From assembly GCF_047777955.1 (NCBI RefSeq), contig NZ_CP180537.1:1798001-1862000 (forward strand): a DNA stretch of 64,000 nucleotides, in the 5' to 3' direction. The notes below the pieces were generated by a model, which saw only the letters and a program-made list of their open reading frames with translations, made no database searches and was not told the DNA's origin. The number at the start of each line of letters is the position of its first letter. The stretch's first letter is position 1. The stretch comes from Didemnitutus sp047777955 (lineage in GTDB: Bacteria > Verrucomicrobiota > Verrucomicrobiia > Opitutales > Opitutaceae). Position numbers and translations under genes: made by a program. Positions 45,143-54,697 of this stretch are shown here, piece after piece.

Positions 45143-46912
45143 ATGAGATCGACGCAGGAGTTCATCCACTGGCTGGAGCAGGGCGCGGGCAAGCGCGGCC
45201 TCGTCGCCGCCGCGCTCGTCGTGGGCGCGCTGCTGCTCACGTCCGTGTTCTCGTGGAAGCAGTTCCACGGCCCGCCGAACGAGTGGACGCTGCAGCAGGT
45301 CGAGCTCGGCCGGCAGCTCGCGCAGGGGCAGGGCTTCACCACCCGCGTGAACTACCCCCAGACCTACGCGGTGATGAAGGCGCGCGGCATGCCGTTGAGC
45401 GAGACGCAGCTCTACCCGGAGCTGCACCACGCGCCCTCTATCCGCTGGTGCTCGCGGCGGTGTTCAAGCTCGCCCCGGCGTCGATCTGGACGCACGTGCC
45501 GTCGCCGCCCAACGGCTGGGCGCCGGACTACCTCGTGCTGGCGGTGAACCTCGCGCTGTTCTGGCTCGCGGCCGGGCTGGTGTGGCGGCTGGCGCACCGG
45601 CTGTTCGACGCGCGGGTCGCCTGGCTCGCCGCGCTCGGCACCGTGGTGTCGGTGACGCTGTGGCAGCAGACCGTCGTGGTCAGCGGGCTGCCCTTGCTGG
45701 TGGTGCTGGTGCTCGCGGCCTTCCTCGTGCTGGCGGCGGGGGAGGAGGCCTGGGCCGAGTATCCGGCGTTCGATCGCGCGCTGGCGCTGCGCGTCGGCGC
45801 GCTCGGCGCGCTCGGCGGGCTGCTGTTCCTGACCGAATACTCGGCCGGCCTCGTCGCGCTCGTGTTCGCCGGCTACCTCGCGTGGCGCGTGCGCGGCGCG
45901 GCGCGCTGGCCGGCGCTCGGCGTGTTCGCCGGCGTGTTTCTCCTGCTCGTCACACCGTGGCTGGCGCGCAACCTGGCGGTCGTCGGCCACCCGCTCGGGC
46001 TGGCCTGGCAGAACCTCGCGCTGAAGGCGGACGACATCACCGCCTTGCCGGCCACGGCGCGCAACACGGCGACGGACGAGGCGATCGGGCTCGACGTGAA
46101 GAAGCTCGGCAACAAGGGCCTCACCGGCATGGAGCGCAACCTGAAGGAGCGCATCTGGTCCGGCGGCGGACTGCTCTTCACGGCGTTCTTCGTCGCCGGG
46201 CTGGCGTATTCGTTCCGCCACGGTCCCACCAACCGCGTGCGCGGATGCTTCGCGGTGACGCTGCTCGTGCTGCTCGCCGCCCAGCCCTTCTTCAGCTCGG
46301 GCGAGAGCCCGCGGCTGCCCGCTTATTACCTCGCGCCGCCGCTGATCGTGTTCGGCGCGGGCTTCTTCGCGGTGCTGGTGTCGAGCCAGTCGGCGCTGGC
46401 GCTGCACTGGCGCTGGGTCGCGGGCGGGCTGCTCGTGCTGCAGGCGCTCCCCTGGTCCGCGACTGCCTCGAGCCGCGCAAGGTCCACTTTATTATCCGCC
46501 GTATTTCCCCAATCTCTTCATGGAGCTGCAGCGCGACACCGCGGCGCGCTTCCAGCGCGGCGTCGCCATCGCCGCCGACGTGCCTGCGGGCACGGCCTGG
46601 TATGGCCAGCAGCGGGTCTGGTCGAAGCCGGAGCGCTTGCGCGACTTCTACGAGATCACAGTCCAGCAGCCGATCGGCGCGCTGCTGCTCACGCCGGTGA
46701 CGCTCGACCGGCCGTTCTTCACCGAGCTCGCTGCGCGACGGGAGGACGCGATCCGCACGCTGTCCGACACCGGCGGGTGGGGCGCCGTCTACGCCGGCCT
46801 CGTCACCCGGCGCATGCCGGCCAATTTTCCGCTGAACGGCACGCCGCAGCGCCTGACCGAGAATATGGTGCTGCTCGTCGACCCGGGGGCCTTTCGGCCC
46901 AGGGGAAATTGA
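45143..46912 (+). CDS. Multi-spanning ArnT-like membrane protein, three frameshifts
   Basis: About 590 residues after restoring three single bases (near 45436-45440, 46449-46453 and 46490-46493). It has about ten membrane segments and a large first loop holding NYPQTYAVMKARG and YPELHHAPLYPLVLA. The latter recalls the family of PMT/ArnT-like glycosyltransferases, which use polyprenyl-phosphate sugars. The C-terminal soluble part (FMELQRDTAARFQRGVAIAADVPAGTAWYG and GWGAVYAGLVTRRM) is intact. Each break leaves a clean join: HHAP-LYPLV, LP-LVRDCLEPRKVHFI and HFI-YPPYFPNLF. It starts 13 bases after the regulator gene. The sugar and acceptor are unknown. Confidence 0.75.
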
Positions 46913-46972
46913 TTTGCGTCTGGATTTGTGAGCGGGCTTGCTCAGCGAACCGGAAAACTTCCCGCGCTGACC

Positions 46973-48148
46973 ATGAACCTTCCGTCCCGTCTCGCTGCCC
47001 TCGCGGCGCTTTTCCCCGCTTTCGCGTTCGCGGTCTACGCGCCGATCCCCGAGCAGGACCAGGGCAAGGCGCTGTCGTTCCGCCTCGGCGCCTCCGTGTC
47101 GCACGACTCGAACATCTTCGGCGCGTCCACCGGCGAGGTCGGCAGCATGGTCTATTCGGTCACGCCCTCCCTCAGCTACAACGGCTCGCTGGACGACCAG
47201 ACGTTCGTGTCTTTCGGATATGACCTCAGCCTGGATCACTTCGTGGACCGGCCCGGCAAGAAGAACCTGACCAGCCACACGCTCAACGCCCGCATCGCGC
47301 ATGCGTTCAGCGACACGACCAACATCGACGTCAGCGACAGCTACCAGATTTCCAAGAACCCGCAGTCGCTGCTCGCCGGCCTGCCGCTGAACACCGACCA
47401 GTCGTTCAAGATGAATCAGTTCAACGCCCGCTTCGCGACCGCGCTGAACGCCAAGACCGGCCTGGTGCTGAAGTATCGCAACATGGACTTCGCCTACGAT
47501 CTCGCCGCGCTCGGCGCGCAGCTCGACCGCATGGAGCAGCTGGCGGGCCTCGAGCTGTCGTTCGCGCTCCTGCCCGAGACCAAGCTCGTAGGCGAATACC
47601 GCTACCAGGACGTCGCCTACCGCCAGGGCTCGGCGAACAAGGACAAGCGCTCGCACTTCTTCCTCGCCGGCGCCGACTACACGCCCAACCAGAAGACGAC
47701 CTTCACCGCCCGCGCCGGCTTCGAGGACCGCACGCGCGAGGGCGAGCGCGACACCACCGCGCCCTACGCGGAGCTGAGCACGCGCTACGCCTACGGTGAG
47801 AACTCCTTCCTCGCCGCCGGCTACGTCTACACGCTCGAGGAACCCTCCGACGTGCTGCGCTTCACCGACACGAAGGTGAACCGCTTCTTCGTCAACGTGC
47901 AGCACCGGCTCTCCGCGCTCGTCACCGCGTCCGGCTCCGTCACCTGGGAGCCGTCGCAGCTCCAGGGCCGCACCGGCGTGGCGGACGTCGACGAAACCAC
48001 CTCCCGCGTGGGCCTGGCGCTGTCCTGGCTCCCGACGAAAAACTGGGTCATCAGCGCGACGGCCGATGCCGATCACGTGAACTCCGACGACCCGAGCCGC
48101 GCGCAGGACCGCACGCGCTACGGCGTCTCGGCGCGTTTCTCCTTCTGA
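46973..48148 (+). CDS. Outer-membrane beta-barrel protein of an exopolysaccharide locus
   Basis: A 391-residue protein with a signal peptide (about 1-20, MNLPSRLAALAALFPAFAFA) and many beta strands. It opens with FRLGASVSHDSNIFG, a phrase common in BBP2-type outer-membrane barrels in exopolysaccharide clusters. The C-terminal end is GVSARFSF, a barrel assembly signal. It may help export or anchor polysaccharide. The Wzc-like gene starts 17 bases downstream, which supports this link. No sugar specificity can be read from it. Confidence 0.82.
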   Translation: MNLPSRLAALAALFPAFAFAVYAPIPEQDQGKALSFRLGASVSHDSNIFGASTGEVGSMVYSVTPSLSYNGSLDDQTFVSFGYDLSLDHFVDRPGKKNLTSHTLNARIAHAFSDTTNIDVSDSYQISKNPQSLLAGLPLNTDQSFKMNQFNARFATALNAKTGLVLKYRNMDFAYDLAALGAQLDRMEQLAGLELSFALLPETKLVGEYRYQDVAYRQGSANKDKRSHFFLAGADYTPNQKTTFTARAGFEDRTREGERDTTAPYAELSTRYAYGENSFLAAGYVYTLEEPSDVLRFTDTKVNRFFVNVQHRLSALVTASGSVTWEPSQLQGRTGVADVDETTSRVGLALSWLPTKNWVISATADADHVNSDDPSRAQDRTRYGVSARFSF

Positions 48149-48165
48149 GGCCCCGCGCCGCCGCA

Positions 48166-50319
48166 ATGGCCCCGTCCTCCGGTCACGGTTCCGCGACGCT
48201 CACCGATTTTGTCGGACTGCTGCGGCTGCGCCTGGCGCTCGTGCTGCTGGTGTTCGGCCTCGTGCTCATCACCACCGCCGGCGTGACCGCGCTGCTGCCC
48301 AAGTGGTATCTCGCGACCGCGAAGATCCGCGTCGAGAAGCCCGAGAGCGAGGTGAAGCTCTTCCAGAACCAGAACTCGTCCTACTACGACCCGTATTTCA
48401 TCCAGGACCAGTTCGAGATCCTCCAGTCGGAGAAGATCCTCTACCGCGTCATCGAGAACCTGAAGCTGAACGACGCCCTCGGCCGCGCGCTCAACGACGG
48501 CCAGCCCTGGCCCTCGGCCATCACCTACCAATACCTCACCCGGAAGATGTTCACGCCCGAGTCGCGCCGTGCGACCTCGCTGATCGAGCTGAACGTCCAG
48601 GCGCGCGACCCGCAGCTCGCCGCCGCCATCGCCAACGAGATCGCCCGGGTCTACTCCGCCGACCGCGTGGACCTCGCCACCTCCGAGCAGCGTGAGGGCC
48701 TGGCCAAGCTCCGCGGCGAACTCGAGAAGCAGGAACAGGTCGTCGTCGCCCAGCGCGACCACGTCGAGAAGCTCCGCAAGGACCTCGACATCTCCGGCGT
48801 CGACCTCAACCAGCGTTATTCCGACATGGAGATCGAGCGCCTGCGCCAGATGCAGAACTCGCTCATCGCGCTCCGCGTCGACGCCATCGGGCGCAAGACC
48901 CGCTGGGAGCGCTTCCGCACCATCGCCGTCGCGGACCGCCGCAACCTCGTCAACTCCGAGCTCATCTCCGACCCGAACATCCAGAACCTCCTCCAGGCCT
49001 ACCTCGTCGCCGACCAGAATCTCACCCGCCTCAAGGGCCGCCTCGGCGAGGCCCACCCCGACCTCATCTCCGCCGTCGACGCCCGCGCCAAGATCCAGGA
49101 GCAGCTCGACCGCCAGCTCGCCGGCTACGAGACCTCGCTCGAGATGGCGTTCAAGGAATCCGAGGCGCGCGTGATCGAGCTCGAGCGCCAGCTCGCGCAG
49201 GCCAAGGTCGACCAGATTCTCTCCGCCCGCGAGCGCATGCGCCCCTTCGAGGAGGCCGCCTCGAAACTCGAGGACGAGCAGCGCCTGCTCACGACGCTCA
49301 AGCTCACCCTCCGCCAGCGCGAGATCGATTTCCAGGTGCCGAAGAAGACGATCGAGATCCTCAACGTCGCCGAGGCCCCGCGCTACCCGTCCAAGCCGAA
49401 CTGGAGCCTGAACCTGCTCTTCGCCGCCGTGTTCGGCCTCATCCTCGGCGTCGGCGCCGCGGTCCTGGTCGAGTTCTTCGACACCAGCTTCCGCAATGTC
49501 GCCGACGTCGAGTCGAAGCTCAGCCTGCCCGTGCTCGGCGTGATTCCGTTCCAGCGCACGCCCGAGCAGCGCTTCGAGCCCGGTTCGCCCGAGGGCGAGC
49601 CGTTTCGCGTGCTCCAGACCAACCTCAACCTCGCGCTCCGCGCCGGCCAGCCCGTCGCGCTCAGCATCTTTTCCGCCGGTCCGGGCGAGGGCAAATCCAC
49701 CACGCTCCGCCAGCTCGCGCTCAGCATGGCCGCCGCGGGCGAGAAGGTCCTGCTCATCGACTCCGACGTCCGCCGCCCGACGCAGCACCGCCTCGCCGCC
49801 GTCGACCGCGCCCCCGGCCTCACCGACGTGCTGCTCAATCGCGGCACGTGGGCCGATTGCGTGAAGCGCGACGCGTCCGGCCTCGATCTGCTCACCGCCG
49901 GCACGCCGGGCAGCGTGACGCTCAGCCTGCTTTACGCGAACAAGCTCCGCGAGCTGGTGGCCGAGTTCAAGGGACGCTACGACAAGATCCTCTTCGACTC
50001 GCCGCCCATCATCGGCGTGAGCGACGCCTCCGTCCTCGCCAGCATCACCGACGGCACCGTCCTGCTGATCCAGCACCGCCGCAACCCCGCCAGCATGGTC
50101 CAGCGCGCGAAGCAGATCGTCGACAGCGTCAAGGCGCCGATCATCGGCGTGGTGCTGAACCAGGTCCCGACCGGCACGGGCGAGGACTACGGCTACTACA
50201 CGGCGAACTACTCCTATTACTCGCACGAAGGCGGCGGGAAGAAGACCCGCGAGGCTGGCGGCCGCGCGGTCGACCAGATCGAGCTTTCCGAACCGGACGA
50301 CCGGATGAAGCGCACCTGA
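48166..50319 (+). CDS. Wzc-like polysaccharide co-polymerase / tyrosine autokinase
   Basis: A 717-residue protein with a Wzz domain between two membrane segments (about 25-46 and 413-437) and a long periplasmic coiled-coil region (about 175-380). The cytoplasmic BY-kinase domain holds Walker A SAGPGEGKSTTL (near 505), Walker A' LLIDSDVRRPTQH and Walker B ILFDSPPI. A C-terminal tyrosine cluster, YGYYTANYSYYS, provides autophosphorylation sites. It controls chain length and export of capsule or exopolysaccharide. A GNVR-like motif before the second segment is not clear. It sits between the barrel gene and a substrate-binding gene. Confidence 0.93.
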   Translation: MAPSSGHGSATLTDFVGLLRLRLALVLLVFGLVLITTAGVTALLPKWYLATAKIRVEKPESEVKLFQNQNSSYYDPYFIQDQFEILQSEKILYRVIENLKLNDALGRALNDGQPWPSAITYQYLTRKMFTPESRRATSLIELNVQARDPQLAAAIANEIARVYSADRVDLATSEQREGLAKLRGELEKQEQVVVAQRDHVEKLRKDLDISGVDLNQRYSDMEIERLRQMQNSLIALRVDAIGRKTRWERFRTIAVADRRNLVNSELISDPNIQNLLQAYLVADQNLTRLKGRLGEAHPDLISAVDARAKIQEQLDRQLAGYETSLEMAFKESEARVIELERQLAQAKVDQILSARERMRPFEEAASKLEDEQRLLTTLKLTLRQREIDFQVPKKTIEILNVAEAPRYPSKPNWSLNLLFAAVFGLILGVGAAVLVEFFDTSFRNVADVESKLSLPVLGVIPFQRTPEQRFEPGSPEGEPFRVLQTNLNLALRAGQPVALSIFSAGPGEGKSTTLRQLALSMAAAGEKVLLIDSDVRRPTQHRLAAVDRAPGLTDVLLNRGTWADCVKRDASGLDLLTAGTPGSVTLSLLYANKLRELVAEFKGRYDKILFDSPPIIGVSDASVLASITDGTVLLIQHRRNPASMVQRAKQIVDSVKAPIIGVVLNQVPTGTGEDYGYYTANYSYYSHEGGGKKTREAGGRAVDQIELSEPDDRMKRT

Positions 50320-50321
50320 CG

Positions 50322-51206
50322 ATGTTCCACCCGCGGGTCTTCGGGCCGCTTTTCGCGAGCTGTATGCTCGTGGCGGCCGGGCACGCGGCGGACATCCGCC
50401 TCGCCGGCACCGATCTCCTCGGGCCCGCGCTGGTGCAAGCGCTCGGGAAATTCGGCCAGGAAAACGACACGGGGATCGCGCTCGCGCTGGAGGGCACGAG
50501 GCCGGCCCTGGAGCGGCTGCGCGCCGGCGACGCGGACGTCGCCCTCTTCGTCCTGCCGCCCGACGAGGCGCCGCCCGGCGATCCGTTCGTCACCCGCGTC
50601 GTCGCCTGCCAGCCGGTCGTGCTCGTGGTGCCGGAGAAGCTGCCGCTGAGCCAGCTCACCGCCGCGCAGGTCCGCGGCATCTTTGCCGCCACGGGCGCGG
50701 AGAGTCTCTCGTTGTGGGGCCAGCTCGGCCTGACCGGCGAGTGGGGCGCGCGCGCCATCGCCGTGCAGGCCGTGGAGCCGGCGGCGGCGCTGACCCTCCC
50801 GCTGTTCCGCCGCCTGGCGCTGCCCGGGGCGGAGCTGAAACCCCACGTCCGCCTGGCGCCGCTTGCGCAGGTGCTCGAGTGGGCGCGCACCTCCGACAAC
50901 GGCATCGGCCTCGTGCCGGTGCTGCCCGCGCCCGGAAGCGGGTTGCGCGCGCTCGCCCTGGCGCCGAGCGCGCGCGAGCCGGCGCACCGGCCCACGCGCG
51001 AGAACCTCCACGACGGCAGCTACCCGCTGCGTCTGCCGCTCTACGTCGGCTTCCGCCGCGAGGCGGCCCCGCGGCTGCTGCCGTTGCTGCGCTTCCTGCT
51101 GGGCGACGAGGGCGCGGACGCGCTGGATGCGGCCCACTTTCCCGCCCTGCCGGCCGAGGCCCGCAGCCGGCTCGCGCTCGAGCTGGAAGCGCTGGCCCGG
51201 CCGTAG
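50322..51206 (+). CDS. Exported substrate-binding-like protein (PstS-like fold)
   Basis: A 294-residue protein with a signal peptide (about 1-23, ending GHAA). DIRLAGTDLLGPALVQALGKF at the start of the mature part, the ADVALFVLPPDE strand, and VVACQPVVLVVPEKLPLSQLTAAQVRGIF are typical of type 2 phosphate-binding-like proteins (PBP_like). They often occur alone in exopolysaccharide or envelope loci. The ligand is unknown. It begins two bases after the Wzc-like stop, so the genes are cotranscribed. Confidence 0.8.
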   Translation: MFHPRVFGPLFASCMLVAAGHAADIRLAGTDLLGPALVQALGKFGQENDTGIALALEGTRPALERLRAGDADVALFVLPPDEAPPGDPFVTRVVACQPVVLVVPEKLPLSQLTAAQVRGIFAATGAESLSLWGQLGLTGEWGARAIAVQAVEPAAALTLPLFRRLALPGAELKPHVRLAPLAQVLEWARTSDNGIGLVPVLPAPGSGLRALALAPSAREPAHRPTRENLHDGSYPLRLPLYVGFRREAAPRLLPLLRFLLGDEGADALDAAHFPALPAEARSRLALELEALARP

Positions 51207-51275
51207 CCTGCGGGACCGGAACAGGGCTTGTCAGGGCCGGGGAGGGGGCTTTCACTGGCCGGCTCAATTTCTCCC

Positions 51276-54074
51276 ATGGCCTCGATCACCAAGAGCTACG
51301 AACCGCGCGACGTCGAAAAGAAGTGGTATGCCGCCTGGCAGGCCGCCGATGCCTTCGCCGGCCGCGTCACGCCGGGCAAGGAGCCCTACACGATCGTCAT
51401 CCCGCCGCCGAACGTCACCGGCGTGCTCACGATGGGCCACGTGCTCAACAACACGATCCAGGACATCCTCATCCGCCGCGCCCGCCTCGAGGGCAAGGAG
51501 GCCATGTGGCTCCCCGGCACCGACCACGCCGGCATCGCCACGCAGACCGTCGTCGAGCGCGAGCTGCGCAAGCAGAAGCAGCACCGCCGCGACCTCGGCC
51601 GCGAGAAGTTCCTCGAGAAGGTCTGGGCCTGGCGCGAGGAGAAGGGCGGCATCATCCTCCAGCAGCTGCAGGCGCTCGGCGCCTCCTGCGACTGGAGCCG
51701 CACGCAGTTCACGATGGACCCGCACTACTCGCAGGCGGTGCTCAGCGTGTTCGTCGACCTCTACCGCAAGGGCCACATCTACCGCGGCAAGCGCATGGTG
51801 AACTGGTGCCCGGTCTCGCTCACCGCGCTCTCCGACGAGGAGGTGATCATGAAGCCGACCAAGGGCTTCATCTACACCGTCCGCTACGAGCTCGTCGACC
51901 TGCCCGGCCAGTTCATGACCGTGAAGACCACCCGCCCCGAGACCATCGGCGGCGACGTGGCCATCGCCGTGCACCCCGACGACCTGCGCTACACCGCGTG
52001 GATCGGCAAGAAGGTCCGCCGCCCGCTCGGGCCGCCGGCCGAGATCCCGATCATCGCCGACAGCGCCGTGGACAAGGAATTCGGCTCCGGCGCGCTCAAG
52101 ATCACGCCCGCGCACGACAAGGTCGACTTCGAGATCGGCCAGCGCCACAAGCTGCCGGCGATCGACACGCTCAATCCGGACGGCGTGCTCAACGAGCTCG
52201 CCGGCCCGGAGCTCGCGGGCCTGGAGCGCTTCGCCGGCCGCAAGAAGGCCGCCGAACTCCTCAAGGAGCGCGGCGCCCTCGTGAAGGAGGAGCCCTACGA
52301 GAACAACGTCGGCTTCTCCGAACGCGCCGACGTCCCGATCGAGCCGCGCCTCACCTGGCAGTGGTGGCTCAGGTATCCGCGCGTCGAGGAGGCCAAGGCC
52401 GCCGTGCGCGACGGCCACATCAAGTTCCACCCCGAGCGCTGGTCGAAGGTCTACCTCCACTGGCTCGAGAACATCCAGGACTGGTGCATCAGCCGCCAGC
52501 TCTGGTGGGGCCACCGCATCCCGGTCTGGTATCGCAAGGGCCTCGACAAGGAGAAGCTCACCGAGGCCGATCTCGCCGACGCCACCAAGGTCCACGTCTC
52601 CCTCGCCGGCCCCGCCGATCCGGAGAACTGGGTGCAGGAGGACGACGTGCTCGACACCTGGGCCTCCTCCTGGCTCTGGCCCTTCGCCACCCTCGGCTGG
52701 CCCGACGTCGCGAAGATGCAGGAGCGCGGTTACGACTATTTCTATCCGACCAGCACGCTCGTCACCGGCCCGGACATCATCTTCTTCTGGGTCGCGCGCA
52801 TGATCATGGCGGGACTGGAATACACTGGCAGCTCAGAGCTCAGAGCTAAGAGTCTAGAGCAGGGCAGCCAGCCTTCTCGCTCTCAGCTTTCGGAGTCCGA
52901 GCTGAAAGCGAGGATTCCGTTCCGCGACGTCTACTTCACCGGCATCATCCGCGACCAGCAGGGCCGCAAGATGTCGAAGTCGCTCGGCAATTCGCCCGAT
53001 CCGCTCGACCTCATCGCCAACTATGGCGCGGACGGCCTGCGCTTCGGCATCATCTCCATCGCGCCGCAGGGGCAGGACATCCGCTTCCAGGAGGACCGCA
53101 TCGAAGGCGGCAAGAACTTCTGCAACAAGCTCTGGAACGCCTGCCGCTTCCGCCAGATGAGCGGCGAGAGCGCCGACAACTCCTCGCTCGCCGCCGTCCT
53201 CGCGCGCCTCGAGGCGGCGAAGTTCGACGCCGACGACCACGCCATCCTCGAGCGCCTGCTCGCCACCACGCGCGCGGTCGAGGCGGCGTTTGCGGCCTTC
53301 GAGTTCAGCAGCGCCGTCCAGACGCTCTACGGATTTTTCTGGAATGACTTCTGCGACTGGTATGTCGAGGTCTCGAAGGCGAAGCTGCAGGACGCGACCA
53401 CCAAGGCCAACTGCCTCGCGATCCAGGATCTCGTGCTGCGCCAGACGCTGCTGCTGCTGCATCCGTTCACGCCCTTCATCACCGAGGAACTCTGGCACCT
53501 GCTCGGCTACGGCGCCGACCATGCGTTCCTCATGCGCGACGTGCGCATCGAGACCGGTGCAGCGCTCGAAGCCGAGCTCGTGGCCCGCGGCGTGCGCGTC
53601 GATGCCGCCGCGGCGGCCGAAGTCGGCCGCTTGAAGGAAGTCACCTCGCAGCTCCGCGCCTTCAAGGCCGAGAACGGCGAGGCGGCGAAGAAGGATTCCG
53701 AGTTCGTCGTGGAGGCGGCCGACGCGCAGTGGGCCGTGCTCGACGCCAACATGGCGAAGCTGAAGCGCATGCTCGGCGCCGCCAGCGTCGCGCGCGGCAA
53801 GCTCTCGCCCAACGCGCCCGCCAGCGTCACGCCCTACGGCACGTGGAACCTGATCCGCAAGGTCGGCGCCGGCGATGCCGCCGCCGAGAAGGCCCGCCTG
53901 ACCAAGGAGCTTGAAACCCTCGCGAAGCACATCGCCGGCACCGAGGCCCGCCTCGGCAACGAGGCCTTCGTCTCCAAGGCGCCGCCCGCCGTGCTCGAGG
54001 GCGCGCGCAAGCAGCTCGCCGACCTCAAGGCCAAGCAGGCCGAGGTCCAGCGCCTGCTCGCCGCGCTGGGCTGA
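51276..54074 (+). CDS. valS: Valyl-tRNA synthetase with in-frame repeat-derived insertion
   Basis: A 932-residue class I synthetase. The HIGH-type motif TMGHVLNN in PPNVTGVLTMGH lies near residue 55. The editing domain (about 190-340) includes TTRPETIGGDVAIAVHP. KMSKS occurs in QQGRKMSKSLGNSPDP, near 568-572. The anticodon-binding domain and a C-terminal coiled coil (about 870-932) complete the protein. Between LEYTG and IPFRDVYFTG, residues about 517-545 are an odd Ser/Glu/Leu-rich stretch (SSELRAKSLEQGSQPSRSQL) whose DNA is a dispersed repeat; most ValS have a short loop here. The frame stays open, so the enzyme is probably active. The start ATG 51276 (MASITKSYEPRDVEKKW) fits the family. 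Confidence 0.97.
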   Translation: MASITKSYEPRDVEKKWYAAWQAADAFAGRVTPGKEPYTIVIPPPNVTGVLTMGHVLNNTIQDILIRRARLEGKEAMWLPGTDHAGIATQTVVERELRKQKQHRRDLGREKFLEKVWAWREEKGGIILQQLQALGASCDWSRTQFTMDPHYSQAVLSVFVDLYRKGHIYRGKRMVNWCPVSLTALSDEEVIMKPTKGFIYTVRYELVDLPGQFMTVKTTRPETIGGDVAIAVHPDDLRYTAWIGKKVRRPLGPPAEIPIIADSAVDKEFGSGALKITPAHDKVDFEIGQRHKLPAIDTLNPDGVLNELAGPELAGLERFAGRKKAAELLKERGALVKEEPYENNVGFSERADVPIEPRLTWQWWLRYPRVEEAKAAVRDGHIKFHPERWSKVYLHWLENIQDWCISRQLWWGHRIPVWYRKGLDKEKLTEADLADATKVHVSLAGPADPENWVQEDDVLDTWASSWLWPFATLGWPDVAKMQERGYDYFYPTSTLVTGPDIIFFWVARMIMAGLEYTGSSELRAKSLEQGSQPSRSQLSESELKARIPFRDVYFTGIIRDQQGRKMSKSLGNSPDPLDLIANYGADGLRFGIISIAPQGQDIRFQEDRIEGGKNFCNKLWNACRFRQMSGESADNSSLAAVLARLEAAKFDADDHAILERLLATTRAVEAAFAAFEFSSAVQTLYGFFWNDFCDWYVEVSKAKLQDATTKANCLAIQDLVLRQTLLLLHPFTPFITEELWHLLGYGADHAFLMRDVRIETGAALEAELVARGVRVDAAAAAEVGRLKEVTSQLRAFKAENGEAAKKDSEFVVEAADAQWAVLDANMAKLKRMLGAASVARGKLSPNAPASVTPYGTWNLIRKVGAGDAAAEKARLTKELETLAKHIAGTEARLGNEAFVSKAPPAVLEGARKQLADLKAKQAEVQRLLAALG
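52828..52909. repeat. Dispersed AGCTCAGAGCT-type repeat inserted in valS
   Basis: About 82 bases with repeats of AGCTCAGAGCTCAGAGCTAAGAG at one end and CTCTCAGCTTTCGGAGTCC at the other, roughly mirrored as an inverted repeat. The composition differs from the surrounding valS codons, and it is similar to the GAGAGTT tract upstream of the hypF micropeptide. It adds about 27 residues without a frameshift. Confidence 0.65.
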
Positions 54075-54129
54075 GGCCGCGCGCCGCTCCCGGGCTTGCC
54101 GCGCGCCTCGCGCCCGGCAGGCTCGCGGC

Positions 54130-54606
54130 ATGAGCCTCCTTACCCCGCGAATCCTCCGTGGCGGCGCGCTCGCGCTGTGCCTGCTGTCCACCCGCCTGGC
54201 CGCCGCCGACGCGCCGGGACCGCGCTATCACGCGATGCCGCCCACCGGCGGCGCCCCGCTGCCGTTCTCCGAGGCCGTGCAGCTGGGCGAGACGCTCTAC
54301 GTGTCCGGCCAGATCGGCAATGCGCCGGGCACGTTCACCCTCGTGCCCGGCGGCATCGACGCGGAGGCGCGGCAGGTGATGGAAAACCTCAAGGCCATCC
54401 TCGAGCGCCACGGCAGTTCGCTCGACCGGGTGATGAAGTGCACGGTCTTCCTCGCCGACATCAGGGACTGGCCGGCCTTCAACGCCGTCTACCGCACCTA
54501 TTTCAAGACCAACCTGCCCGCGCGCAGCGCCCTCGCCGCCAGCGGACTGGCGTTGGGAGCCAAGGTCGAGGTCGAGTGCATCGCCTGGGTGCCGCCGGCG
54601 TCCTGA
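54130..54606 (+). CDS. Exported RidA family protein
   Basis: A 158-residue protein with an N-terminal signal peptide (about 1-26, ending RLAAA). Then comes one RidA/YjgF-like domain: PFSEAVQLGETLYVSGQIG, EARQVMENLKAILERHG, KCTVFLADIRDWPAFNAVY and ARSALAASGLALGAKVEVECIAW. The arginine that holds the carboxylate in true RidA (in PARSAL) is present. RidA enzymes remove reactive enamine/imine intermediates in the cytoplasm, so an exported form is unusual. Periplasmic function is unknown. It follows valS by 55 bases. Confidence 0.88.
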   Translation: MSLLTPRILRGGALALCLLSTRLAAADAPGPRYHAMPPTGGAPLPFSEAVQLGETLYVSGQIGNAPGTFTLVPGGIDAEARQVMENLKAILERHGSSLDRVMKCTVFLADIRDWPAFNAVYRTYFKTNLPARSALAASGLALGAKVEVECIAWVPPAS

Positions 54607-54697
54607 CCCGGCGCGGTCCCGACCGTCACCACGCGGCGGGGCCCCAAGCGATAATCGGCTGGCAAAGGCCCGGCCCGCCCGCCTCAATCGATTGTTC

